Made by a program: the position numbers and the translations under genes. The notes under the pieces are model-generated. The model was not told where the DNA came from. It worked only from the letters and a program-made list of their open reading frames with translations, and ran no database searches. DNA of 64,000 bases from Trematomus loennbergii (Eukaryota > Chordata > Actinopteri > Perciformes > Nototheniidae), in NCBI GenBank assembly GCA_012861695.1, contig JAAOOA010000026.1:16838001-16902000 (forward strand), written 5' to 3'. Positions 12,740 through 24,837 of this stretch are shown here, piece by piece (the first letter of the stretch is position 1; each line of letters begins with the position of its first letter).

Positions 12740-12981
12740 ACCCCTCTTCCCTCCCTCCATCTATTCTCCTCCCTCCCCTCCCCCTCTGCTCGGCTGCAAT
12801 CCGCAGCTGAGACGGGGGGTTTGCTGCTCCCATCATGCTTTGCAAAAGGAAACAGGAAGCAGACAGTGAGCAGCAGAGTGCACGGCGGTGTAGAAGAAAA
12901 CAGACTGATGGTGGAGGCAGAGGCACCACTCAGGGAGGGATGGCTGATGTTGCCCCTGTTTGCTCCTCTGCTCCTCTCTGG
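12740..12981 (+). promoter_or_regulatory. Candidate promoter / first exon with a signal-peptide-like end
   Basis: A C/T-rich block (CCTCCCTCC repeats) is followed by a frame opening MVEAEAPLREGW and continuing into a leucine-rich hydrophobic run. It ends at a strong donor GG|GTGAGT after 12,981. That is the pattern of a first exon carrying a signal peptide. I found no partner exon before slc26a1. If spliced to slc26a1's exon at 18,322, it would be an upstream ORF out of frame with the slc26a1 start. Alternatives are an alternative slc26a1 5' exon, an unrelated secreted or receptor gene, or chance. Confidence 0.3.
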
Positions 12982-14340
12982 GTGAGTCTTTATTGAACAG
13001 AAAATCAAATATAAAAGCTCCACAAATCCAGCTAGACTGGGGATAAAGCATGTAAAGCTAACATGCAGACAGATGTTGATTTAAAGAGGCAGTGCCGTAA
13101 TCCCTCAAACTGTGAGGGGTCAACTAAGGTGACAAGACGTGCGGAAATTCCTAACATGATCCGGTTGTTTGGTTTTGTCCCCGTTTTGTATGTTGGAAGT
13201 AATATTCCAGTCTTGCTGTGCATGGATATGGTCATGGGAACACCACACACCAAAAAGCAGCCCCTCTCTCTGGTGATATTTCTGTACTGTTACATATGTA
13301 ATTCAAATCTTAACCGTGACTAACTGTGTAAGAAGAAGTCTACCATGTGTTCACCCTGACAATGATGCCATTGAGTCCAGAATATAATAGACACACTCAC
13401 ACACTTGCACTCTCACACACAGACTCACATGTGTCTCAGTGACAGTGGATGTAGTTCTGATTATAGAGACAATAGATACATTTACAGCATTAAAGATGAA
13501 CCATTTACCCCCCATCATTGTGTTTTGGTAAGCTTTTAACCAAAAAGTAATCGCTACTGAGTTAGCAGCAGCGATCTCAGTCCATGTATCCTTTATTCCA
13601 AATGATACAGAATTTAAGTAATTGTGTGCAAATGCAAGAAATGTAACTCTGGTTTTGAGTAACTCTCAAACTACTTCCACAGAAAATAAACAATGAAACT
13701 AAACAAGTATAACAGGAATATTATATATATAGTATGTTTAATCATAAACTGGAATTAAATGTGTTTCAAAGACGTGATATTTAGCTCAATAACAAAAGGG
13801 TTTTACATTTAGCCCTCGTTGGTTGATAGTGAGAATATCACTTTCTAAATGATTAAACATTAGGTGTTTTTTATGTTTTATTAATTACAGTACATGTTAT
13901 CTTTAGAAAAGACCAGATACTAAATGGTATTTGTATTAGTGCACAGCTAAAGCGTTACATGGAGTTCAGAATAATTCAATGACAGTGTTTTGATTAAACC
14001 TGGAAGGTACAAATCATTGGTAGTCACATTGTTTAACACACTAATGCCCAATATGTGTGTATTTGCTAGGGGTGTACATTTGTTGTTTCTGGCACAGTTC
14101 ACACAGATAACAGGGGCACTTCTTTGGCTAGTGCACCTCAGGCACAGTTTATCTTTTTGCTGTGTAATCAACTCTGTCCACAGGATGTGTTTAAACAGTA
14201 TAACAAACTAAACTCATTTTCACTTTGACTATGCCTATTTGCCCAGGCTTACTGCAGGGGCACATAAAGCAATGATCGAGTAAAAATTGACTGGATTAAA
14301 CATCTAACCCTCCTCTACACAAACACACAAATGCTTTCTA
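12982..14340. other. Non-coding stretch, no gene recognised
   Basis: No supported exon. A short CACAC-rich segment lies near 13,390-13,430. Confidence 0.45.
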
Positions 14341-14601
14341 TTGGTTCAAGAGTGGACAAGCCCAACCCACTGTTGGTGACCAAGCCAATAGGGGGCCAGA
14401 GTGAGGGGGAGCAAAGGGCTGCTCTTATCTCTCCATTTATCCAGCAGAGATAACCCTTCACAAGTACTTCTGTCCGACATCAGAGACATATTAAGAGAGG
14501 AGGAGAGGGAGATATAATAGGAAGAAATTGAGGCAATCAACACAGAGCTGATTTAAACACATCAGAGATTTAAGGTTTGTCTCAGTGGCAGCTACTCTAC
14601 A
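14340..14601 (+). promoter_or_regulatory. Candidate promoter and 5' UTR exon, possibly of slc26a1
   Basis: The block contains a CCAAT-type box (AGCCAATAGGGGG near 14,384), GATA motifs in both orientations (TTATCTCT, AGATAACC), a TATA-like ATATAATAGG near 14,513 and an exemplary donor CTACAG|GTGAGT after 14,601. It is on the same strand, about 3.7 kb upstream of the first slc26a1 coding exon, whose 5' UTR clearly starts at a splice acceptor. A non-coding first exon here is plausible but unproved. Confidence 0.35.
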
Positions 14602-17600
14602 GGTGAGTGTCTATACTGACTGATAATGTGTGTCCAAGAAATGACAAAGCTAGTATTTATTCCTCCTGGTGAAAATCTTAAAATATGATTTGGGTTTAAT
14701 TGGAGATTATTTGTGTTCTTTTGAGCACATTTGTAATGATCTGCTGGTGAAATTATGTCTACAGCGCATAGAGGATACACATGCACATTGTTTAGTAGGT
14801 AGTTTAGATCCTTTTAGCCAGCAGTGCTATTAACATTCTTCCATGTAGTATTTTGAGCATATCTACAATCCTTAATTATCCAAGTATTGTATTAACTACT
14901 TTTGGATGTGTACGGATTAGCAGATATTTTACAATTCTGTTGTTATGTTCCTATCAGGAGGATTTTCCATTTAAGTTTGAATGGATTTCAGTGAGAAGAG
15001 AATTCTGAAAAATAAAAGAGGTTCTTTATAGAGCATTAGCAAACTGCCGAGGTGTTGGTTGCTCTTTTTCCCAGCCTTCAGAGTAGCATTTTTTTTTTTA
15101 CTTTGTATTTTCAATAGAAATCTTATTCAAGTAGTAATCACTGCTTACTTTGTGATTTGTCTTTAATGTAAACCTATTAAAAGCTGCTAGCTTGGCAAAC
15201 TCAGTTAAACTTGAAGGCTTTGTATTATAATTTGCATTTCTCCAAACCTGTTCTCTAATCAACATCCGTCAGAGCACTGTTTGACATCGGCTGAGTATAA
15301 GGCTCTTGTTGACCCTTTTCAAGTTGAATAGGAACTACCGGCTTCCATGGTTACGTCATATTGTATCTTTATTGTTGTGTTTCACAATTCACAAAACTAG
15401 GGATAATAGTCCTCCTGGCTTCAGTAGTTTAGCACTTTTTGAAGACTCAGCAATTAAGGCTCAGAATGACGTTCAAGGTTTTTAAAATACATGATATTTT
15501 ACACAATCGTACTCTTAGATTTTTGTTATCTGAACATGGCAATAATAAATAAAAATGCATGCCAATACTGTTGTTCGTTGCAGTAGATTGAAAAGTTGAT
15601 ATTGCAGACCTCAGCATATGACCAGTTGTACATTTATAAAATGTGTTAATTTGAGGAATCATGTGTATGCTTTCCTTTACAGAAAGTTGCAGTTTCTTTC
15701 GCCCCTTTGGACTTCTAACATGCCTTGATTACAAAGATTTTAACTATACATGAAAGGCACAGGGTGGAAGCTTTCAGGTCATTTACAAGCAGTGTTGGGG
15801 GGCTTTTATCACATGACTAAAGGCGACAAACATTGATTGGAAACAGTTCACAGAAACCGTTTCAATAGTATCTTTACAGCACAGTTTAGGGTGACGCTGA
15901 AGTAAATTTGGTATCAAAAGGTCCTCAGTGTGACTCCCGTCATGCTCAGCAGTTAATCAGGCCTGTGTGTTTCTCTTCTTAAAAGAAACCTTGTTGGAGA
16001 TATTTTTGGTCTTTTTTTGTTATGTTCTTTTATTTTAAGTTACCTAAGAGCTACACAGGCTCATCATTTATCTCCCGTACCTTTTATCTTTTAAAATGTC
16101 AGTATGGATTTATGAGACCAACATTAAAACACGCTGGCCTCTTTATTTTTGATTTGAGCTTGATTTCCATGCAAAGTAAACAATCATTGTCCTTAAAACT
16201 ACCTAGAAACAGTGAGTAAAAAAAACAAGACAGAAAACAGCAAGATGATTCTTAAATCTGGTGAATTTAACTGCAACACATCTGATGTAGGCACCCATGA
16301 AAAAGATGTTCCTCTATTCTTTATCCCACTGACATATCAGTCTGAGCGAGCCGTGCCACAGGAAGTCGCGGAACATACCAGTGTTGCGATGACTGGGGCT
16401 GATAGCCCATCATTTAGAAAGCTTCATGGTTTCCGTGACATTGTAATCTTTCTCGAGGCGCAGCTGCTACTGTAACAGCTAACCTTGTGAGACAGGCCTC
16501 CTATAATCCATCACCCACTGGCATTATACACGAGTGCCATACACATGTTGAACATTTGCTTACATTGGATGAAGTGTAAGTTACATAGGCAGTGTCAGTT
16601 GTGTTTTTTTTAATCATTTTACCAGTTTCATGGTATAATTATCTGTAGAAACTTGCTGAAACAGGACTTCACCTAACAGTTAAACTCTGTTACAAGTGTA
16701 GAATACATTACTGCTTTAAATATATCTATCTAAAGCTATCATGAACAGAAAAGAAAGAAATTGGTAAGAAATAAAAGTTCTTTAAGATCTTACATCAATA
16801 AATGTTGACAGCTATGTAGCTTTCTCTCTTTGCAGCCCACTGACTCTTGTACATGTAAATAGTTAATAGCAGAGCACAGTGGCCTCCTGCAGTTTCAAAA
16901 TAACAAGACGAAGCGACAAGCTGTGCTCGAAAATACCTTACTGTCTGCACTTGTGCACCACTAATATGTCACATACTTATTTGCAATTGCTGACAACATT
17001 TGCTAGTTGTTCGGATTGGAACCCATTATACACTTGAGAGATTTGAGTTGCGCATGTCAGTTATGTTGTTTGTAGAAAATGTGAGCCAATCCTATAGAAG
17101 TTTGGATTATTCTTTGGTTAAGGTGTAAACTTTGACCTGCTGGTGGCATTACAGGAAATGTCAGGGGATAATCAAAGTAATTAGGATTCATCCACTCGGC
17201 ACCAACGTCAGTATAATTCATCCTCTGGGGACCATTAATGTCTGTACCAGATTTTAGGGCAATGGAGTGTATTTAATAAGGATCACCCAAATTGATCCCA
17301 AAGTTGACAGTGGTCAAGGCTCTCTTGCTTTCTATACATACATTTTCTTAATTTGACCATCGCTCTGACATAGTGTAATAGTCCTTGCTTAACCTATACC
17401 AACCATATCAGACACAAGATTAAAAGTATTGATAACGATTGAGGAGTGCTGCGCTGGTATCAGCATAGTGAAAAGTAAAAAGCAGTTCAGGTGAAAGTGG
17501 CATAGTTATGGATTAAAGCAGACAGAATACCAACACTACTTGGTTACCTAATTTTTACTTTTTACTTACTTGAATGTGCAATATGACTTGTCACTGTCAC

Positions 17601-18321
17601 AGGCTCCTACCTATTTTCTACTGGGGCACTGTAATACGTTACTCTAAAACTTTGTATAAAACGTTGTATATTGAGCTATTGTATATTGCATACTTTATTA
17701 AGATGTATAGTATTATCTGTATTGTAATTTTGGAGCAACCTGGCAAAAAGAATTTCCTTCGGGATTAATAAAATTCTATCTAATCTCTAATCTAACAAAT
17801 CATATACTTGCAGTGTTGATGACTGAGATACACTCTTTCCTATGATTGTCTCATAGGATGTCTCAGTTACTGACTAACCTGGGCTCTGCGAAAGGGAGGT
17901 CATTAAAACCGGGTCCACTGTAAAACCGTTACCCTTACCATGAAATGTGCTGTATCGTCATGAAATGTTTTCTGTAACTTTTTATTGATGTTTAACAGGA
18001 CAGGTGTCTTTGGAAATAGTTTTAGTTGTCCATAGGGTTTGGAACATGAAAGACTTTCCCATTAAACACTTAATCAGTCATCCAGATTGACCATTCACTC
18101 AAAGGGCTGATAGAGAAGATTAAAAGATAATGAACCAACAAAAATATGCAAGTAGCACTGCCCCTACAGGGTAAAGTTAATGTCTAGATGCCTCCGTATT
18201 CAACTATATTGTGAACAGGAAGACAAAGTATTATATCTATTGACTGAAGTAATCTCCACTGATAATCACCGTTTCCTTTTCCCTGTCTGTCCTGCATATC
18301 TTCCCCCCTTCTTTTTCCTAG
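14602..18321. other. Presumed 5' intron of slc26a1; no exon recognised
   Basis: AT-rich, without supported coding frames. It holds the LINE-like 3' tail listed at about 17,600-17,795. The intron assignment depends on the candidate first exon at 14,601. Confidence 0.35.
17600..17795 (+). mobile_element. Non-LTR retrotransposon 3' tail (truncated)
   Basis: Ends AATTTCCTTCGGGATTAATAAAA followed by imperfect TCTAATC repeats, the usual look of a 5'-truncated fish LINE or SINE 3' end. No reverse transcriptase frame is present. Confidence 0.5.
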
Positions 18322-21300
18322 ATCGTGCAGGAGCACAGCTGACCCCATTATCCAATTCCCCTCCCTTTCGCCTTCTGCCCCTTCTTCCCACCCAAGACCA
18401 TGGAGGAGGTCACCAAGGTCCCGCCACCCGTCCTGGAACGTCAGGTTCGCCAGCGACAGACCACAGTTTCAGTCCTCAAATCCAAGCTGAAACATGGTGT
18501 GACCTGCTCCGTACCAAAAGTTCGATCCGCCCTCACCGGATTCTTCCCTGTTGTTCGCTGGCTGCCTAAATACAAGCTCAAAGAGTACATCTTGGGCGAT
18601 TTGATGTCCGGGGTCATCGTTGGAATCATCTTGGTACCACAGGCCATCGCCTACTGCCTGCTGGCAGGAGTGCCGCCCATCTATGGTTTATACACCTCTT
18701 TTTACGCCAACATCATCTACTTCCTCATGGGGACGTCTAGACATGTCTCTGTGGGGATCTTCAGCCTCATGAGCCTCATGGTTGGACAGGTAATGGATCA
18801 CACAATTTAGGTCTTTAATGGAATGGTGATTCATATTTTTTCTATTTCTTAACCACCAAGGTCTTTGGTTCACTTTATCTGATTGTATCAAGAGGGTTAC
18901 GGCTAAATCTTGATTTCTAATTTTCATGAATTTTGGTGGATTGATGTTGAATGGGCCAAGAAAGAGCAAATCTAAATTAATTGGCACTTCCAATACCTGT
19001 CACTGGGAAGAGGTCCCTTGAGAAATCATTGATCACATAATGCTACTGAGGAAGGTTTAATTAAGAGTTTTATTAACAAATGTCCGTTTCATTTCTTGCC
19101 TGAAGGTGGTAAATAAGGAGATGTTCCTGGCAGGATTTGACCTCAATGAAGACTCCAAAGCTTCTGGCCTGGTGTTAAATGCCTCCCTCGGCTCTAATCT
19201 GACAATTGGTTCACCTCACAGTGTGGAGCTAATGGGTGTGCCGTGTGGGAAGGAGTGTTACTCCATCTCCATCGCTGCTGCCCTAACATTCATGGTTGGC
19301 GTCTATCAGGTAATGGATGCAGGGGCAATTATTGACTTCTTGTAAATCTATGGAATGGATGGATGGTTTCTCTTTTTGTCTTTACAATGTTCGCCAATCC
19401 ATCTTTTCATCATTATCTCCCTCTTTTTTCTTCTTCCTCTCCTCTTCTTGTTCTAATCTCCTCACCAGCTCCTTATGGCCGTGTTTCGGCTAGGCTTCGT
19501 CTCCGTTTACCTTTCGTCTCCCATGCTTGATGGTTTTGCTACGGGAGCCTCTTTCACCATCCTCACCGTACAGGCTAAATACCTGTTGGGCATAAAGATC
19601 CCCCGTCACCAAGGCTACGGCACAGTTGTCGTCACCTGGTTCAACATCTTTGCCAACATTCATAACACCAACCTGTGTGACCTCATCACTAGTGCAATCT
19701 GTATCTCTATATTAGGTATATTTTATACATTTCCCATCAGATTCTTAGTTATAAACTGCCTCGTGGGCTGTAATGATACTACAATACCTGGGGACATTTT
19801 TAAAAGCCTAAAAAGCTCATTCTTAATTTTCTTTAACAAAGAATAACTCATTTTTTTTTATTTTAGTGGCAGGAAAGGAGATCCAGGAGCGCTACAAGGA
19901 TCGTCTGAAGATCCCTTTCCCGACTGAGCTGATTATAGTGGCAGGAGCTACGCTGGCTAGTCATTTTGGGGATCTGAACAGCAAATATGGCTCCAGTGTT
20001 TCAGGTCACATCCCCACAGGGTTCATTCCTCCTGAGGTGCCCAGCTTTACTCTGATGCCACGGTTGGCACTGGATGCCATTCCTCTTGCAGTCATTAGGT
20101 AATGTCCAACACATTCAACAACATGTTTGCTTCTACATGTGTCTCTTATCTGTGTTGTAACACATGCAATTTCGTAGCTGGATTATCTTCTGGCAGGGAC
20201 ACCTCATTTTCTATTTGCAACAAAATAACCACACAGCTATTAACATTTCCTCCACTATATTTTATGTCCTGTGACTCTTTAATTAGCGTTTCAGTATGTC
20301 CTTTGGAGACAACAATTTATTTAGTTTAAAGAGGTTTGAGAAAGTATGCCGTAAATTCATGTTCTAAAACGGTCTTAACCTGTTAAGCCCTGAGCCTGCT
20401 TTTCAGGTTTCAGGCTCGAAAATGACATTCTCAGAACAAATGACTATACTTCACTTCTAAAAGGGGTAAATTAATAATCTTTTTTCTGAAAGCAATTATA
20501 CACCTGTGCGTTGGATGTAGAAAGGTCAGAATCAATATAGATGTTTTTATTTTAAAGTTAATTCAGATTGAAGAAATAAAAAAAATGTAAATGATAGTTT
20601 CCGTCCAAAAAGAAAACCATTACTTATAGTGAAAACCACCCTTGAATGATGAGATAGACAAAAAGCTTTAGGAATCCAAACTATAACATATAATAAGTAC
20701 CCTGTATCAAGATTGATGCAAAACAACCTTGACCTTTTTAAGAGAGGTTTAGCAAAAGAAAACCCACCTCTGGGGTCATTTGGGTGTATTTGCCATATCT
20801 CTGGAACCCATCGGTTGATTTTGATGATTGACACCACTTTTGAACCATTAGAGCCAATAGAATCGAGAGGGAGTTCCTAAATCCATCTAAACATTACTAT
20901 TGGTGAATGAGAGTGATGCGCAGCCAGCATGCCCAAAACCGGAAGCTGGGTTACAGCTCTCATACACTCTATATGAAAACTCAGTTTATTGACAAAAATA
21001 TGATGATGGATTATCAGTAATCATTTCAAAGTGACACAGAGACATTGGATTAACTGTCAGAAGCGTTTTAAGCGATTTAATGCCATTAAACACAACTTTT
21101 GATCAGAAAACAGCAACGGTAAGTATTTGCCGTTTTGTCCCCGTAAAGCTAAGTTGTTGTCTTTGCTTGCTTTTGCTGCCGATGAAGTATAAAATATTTC
21201 TACCGTGAGTTATGTGCTAAGTGCGTTAGCACTCTTTCGCTTAATGCTAATTCAGAGGCTCGGCGTTAGACTTGTGTTTTGTTTCGGTAAAAATGGTTCA

Positions 21301-22820
21301 TATCGCCAGGTAGCTGAGTTTCTTCCCGTTAAGTGGGTATGACACATTCATAGTTTGTTAAATGTTAAGAAGCCCTCAGACGCTGTTTCTTGCAAGATGG
21401 TGGGGCTCCCGGGCTTAACGTGCTTATCAGGGCAACTCAATGTCAATGTATAAACAAACTTTCATTTTATCTTGTAGTTTTGCCTTCACGGTGTCACTGT
21501 CCGAGATGTTTGCTAAGAAGAACGGATATACAGTCCGTCCCAACCAGGAGATGCTGGCCATCAGCTTTTGCAACATCATCCCTTCCTTTTTCCACTGCTT
21601 CACCACTAGTGCTGCATTGGCAAAAACGATGGTGAAGGACTCAACAGGCTGCCAAACACAGGTGAATAATATACTTTGGAAAATGGTTTGTCCTTTTGGA
21701 GTTGATGGCAAGTTCTGGCTTTCCTTGCCTGAAGAAATGGTTTCATAAAAAATCACTGAAGTTTGTCCCGAGTTGTAGAATCCCCGGCAGAAGCTAAATA
21801 TAGTAGTATTGTATCTGTTAATGTTAACTCTCTCTCGCTAAAACATCATGTTTCTGCTCCTCACTCAGATATCCAGTCTGATTAGCGCCCTGGTCGTCCT
21901 TCTTGTCCTCCTCTTCTTCGCGCCTTACTTCTACGCTCTCCAGAAGTGCGTTCTTGCCTGTATCATCATTGTTAGCCTTCGGGGGGCACTGAGGAAGTTT
22001 AAGGATGTCCCGGCAAAGTTGCGTGCTAGCCGAGATGATGGTATTGTTTGGCTGGTCGCCATGTTCGCCACGACTCTGATCAGTGTGGAGATTGGTCTTG
22101 TGGTCGGGGTAGTGTTTTCTATGATCTGCGTAATCTATAAGACCCAGAACCCCAAGGTGAGTAATGGACCTGATGATGATAATTACAAACACTGGCCTTG
22201 TAATTTCATAATCTCATTTATTCTGATGTCCGGTATCAGGTCTCTCTCCTTGGCAAGGCCAGTGACGTCGATCTTTACGAAGATGTGGAAGAGACAAGAA
22301 CCTCATGCCACCACCCCGGGTTCAGATCTTTCGCTTCCAGGCTCCTCTGTATTATGCCAACAAGGACTCATTCCTGAGATCGCTCTACAAAGCTGTCGGA
22401 GTTGAACCTTTCCTGGAGCTGACCAAGAGGAGAAAGGAAGAGAAGAAGGCTAAAGAGATGTCTTCGAAGCAGATAAAGGCGAATGGAGATAAAAGCAATG
22501 GCGAGGTTGTCATTGGACTTGTCGAAAGAGAACTGGATTTCCACACGATAGTTTTAGACTGCTCCGCCATCCCGTTCATAGACTCCACAGGCATGGCCAC
22601 TTTTGAAGGGCTGGTCAAGGAATATGGAGAGATAAGGGTGAACGTGCTCCTCGCAAATTGTAACACCTCAGTCATTGATCTCCTACAGAAGGGACAATTC
22701 TTTGGGAAAAATGACAAAGACATGAGCAGTCGGTTGTTTCATACAGTTCACGCTGCAGTTCTTCATGCAAAAGATTCATACGCAGCAGCAGAGAGCAGGT
22801 CTGAAGACTCTGGGGTGTAG
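18322..22820 (+). CDS. slc26a1: Sulfate/oxalate anion exchanger SLC26A1 (Sat-1)
   Basis: Membrane exchanger moving sulfate or oxalate against bicarbonate or chloride, in mammals on basolateral membranes of kidney and liver. Coding exons: 18,400-18,789; 19,106-19,309; 19,469-19,715; 19,867-20,098; 21,478-21,661; 21,869-22,156; 22,240-22,820, all with GT-AG borders and compatible phases. The acceptor before 18,322 shows 5' UTR upstream. The start at 18,400 has a good Kozak context (ACCATGG). The product is about 708 residues (human 701). Recognisable blocks are [11 protein letters not shown] and [13 protein letters not shown] in the transporter core, N-glycosylation sequons in exon 2 (NAS, NLT), [11 protein letters not shown], and a cytosolic STAS domain in the last exon ([14 protein letters not shown]). 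One base seems to be missing at about 22,293 (separate entry). SLC26A2 is the closest alternative, but A1 fits better along the length. Confidence 0.93.
20374..21426. mobile_element. Probable TIR transposon in slc26a1 intron 4
   Basis: Left end CTGTTAAGCCCTGAG and right end CCGGGCTTAACG are imperfect inverted repeats about 1.05 kb apart. Adjacent TTAA on the left suggests a piggyBac-type or other TTAA-targeting element, but the duplication is not clean. No transposase frame is present. It makes up most of the longest slc26a1 intron. Confidence 0.4.
22291..22296 (+). other. slc26a1: Apparent one-base loss in slc26a1 exon 7
   Basis: From 22,240 the frame reads [18 protein letters not shown], the expected family sequence. 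After GAG at 22,291-22,293 it runs into an unrelated reading. From about 22,297 the family sequence resumes one frame over ([17 protein letters not shown] onward to the stop at 22,818). One inserted base, for example a second G after GAG, restores agreement and the expected length. There is no alternative splice pair at the spot. Confidence 0.85.
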
Positions 22821-24837
22821 AGAAGGTCGTAGGAGAGGCAATTTTGGTATGCTATCTTGTCCTCTAAAACAATTCTGCATTAGGTTGCTTTGAGGCAGCC
22901 TTTTACAAGTTTAGTCCAAGAAAACATGGAGGTACCAAGAAAATCCAGGTAGGGATTGCAAGACAACTGCAAACCAGGCTTTGTGGCATCCAGCACATTT
23001 TCGTTTTTTCAGTACAGGAGATGCAAATGGTACAGGGTCCAACATAGTCAAAGAATAACTAGAATAACTAACAGGTTAGTTGCTATTAAGTTCCTAATTA
23101 AAAACTGGGTATGTCATTGTTATGACCTGGCTCAAAAGGCCACAACAAAGAGGAGACACACCATATCAACGGTTAGAAAAATGTTTATTAAAGCAGTGAT
23201 TCAAATGAGCCAAATTAATCAAGTGCAAAGCAAGTAAAGCATGAGGTGTGAACGTCAGTAGTGTCAGTAATGTAACTGCAGGGTGAGGATTGCATGAACA
23301 TGTATGTGTGAGGGTGTTGAGGTGCACAAAGTAAAACAACTGAAATAACTAATAACATACTCAACCGAACCGGGTGCCTGCAGGAGAAAGCAGAGGGAAG
23401 ACAGAGAGGAGCAGAGGCTTTTAAATAGCTGCAGGGCACCAGACCCAGGTGCCCTGAGTTACTGCAATCAAGGCAATCAAGACCGCACAGCCACACCCTA
23501 TCTGCAATAAAGTACGATCTATCTATCTATCTATCTATCTAGATTAACCCACAGGGACATCACAGTCATATAACACAAGAACAATTAAGAACAGCGTTCT
23601 TTGCAATGAAAACAGTTTTTACTTTTTATATCACTCCAAGACTTTGAGTTCAGACGTGAAGCTCCATCCACTATCAGCTGTATTTCCTAAAGTGCCAACT
23701 ATCACATTGGACCTCAATATAATATCTTAAAGGTCAGTTAAACTCTTCCTGACTTGAAGCTGAAACACTTTTTTCGTGGCAGGAATAGAAGCTTATCTTA
23801 TCTTAGTGAATCAGGAGGACTGAGTACTTTGTTATCATACCTGGGATCATTAGAACATACATGTACTCTTGCCCTGATCACCAAACAATGATTTGTTACA
23901 ACGTTTTCTACATCTGTTCTCGTAAAAATAAAAACTCCAACGCATTTGTGATGTCTTTTCAGGTGCTGTATGGAAAAGCAAGTCATTTATTTGTATTTTG
24001 TATTTCTGATGGCAACTAACAATGCCATACAATGATCACTAGTAAGAGGGGATTGCTGCTTGCCACCACTAGTTTTTTAATCAAATGTTTTATTACTTGC
24101 AAAATAAGCAAACACTGTGTCTCTATTAAATCATGTCTTATGTCTTTCATCCTGTTGCCGCCAAGTACAAACGTAAGGTAAAATAATAACACGGTTTTGA
24201 AAGTAGACTAACTTTTGGAATACATCAAAAAAGTATGTAGTTTTCTTTTAAGATTAACATGTCTGTGTTAAATGTTGATGAACTGCCATTTTAATAAAAT
24301 GTAGACCTATATGTACATTTAGAAGTTGATCATGTTGTATTTTCCTACACTCTTTTGCCATCAAACCTTTTTTTAGTGTATTAATTTCACTTCGATAGTG
24401 ATTGAATCATGTTTTAGGGGAAGTCTGCTTGACCTTCATTATTGACAGTGTTGACATTCAACAACCATATATGAGTACTGCCTTAATGTTCAATACTTGA
24501 ATTAAACCGACTAGTTTTTAGGAAAGATATTGTGTCTGTGAGTGTGTTATTGGCATGAGTAAACGTTTTGTTGCTTCAGCTCTAAGGATTGTTTTAGCCT
24601 CTTTCAGCTTGTGTTTTGGTTTTAAGACCAAAAACGTTAAAGTATTATTTTTAAGTAAATTTTGAAAGATTCATTCACAATCTATCATTTAATAATACTG
24701 TGGTTAGTATGGATAATCCACAGACCTCAATGTAATCAGTTTATACAGTATGGTTATTTTTACAGTGACACTAAGAGTAAAAAAAAGTTGACAACAATAA
24801 ATGACAGAAACTGAAAACAATGTAAAAGACACAAACA
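22821..24837. other. 3' flank of slc26a1; low-complexity and repeat remnants
   Basis: Includes the presumed slc26a1 3' UTR. I could not choose one poly(A) signal. About 23,120-23,515 (TTATGACCTGGCTC... to a CTGCAATAAAG end) looks like a repeat remnant, followed by the ATCT microsatellite. No coding frame is supported. Confidence 0.4.
23516..23542. repeat. (ATCT)n microsatellite
   Basis: Six or more ATCT units directly after GCAATAAAGTACG, a junction typical of the tailed 3' end of a retroposed element. Confidence 0.85.

Noticed and set aside
12676..13051. Minus-strand frames of 67-115 codons
   Set aside because: Open frames created by the C/T-rich block; no acceptor, donor or family support on that strand.
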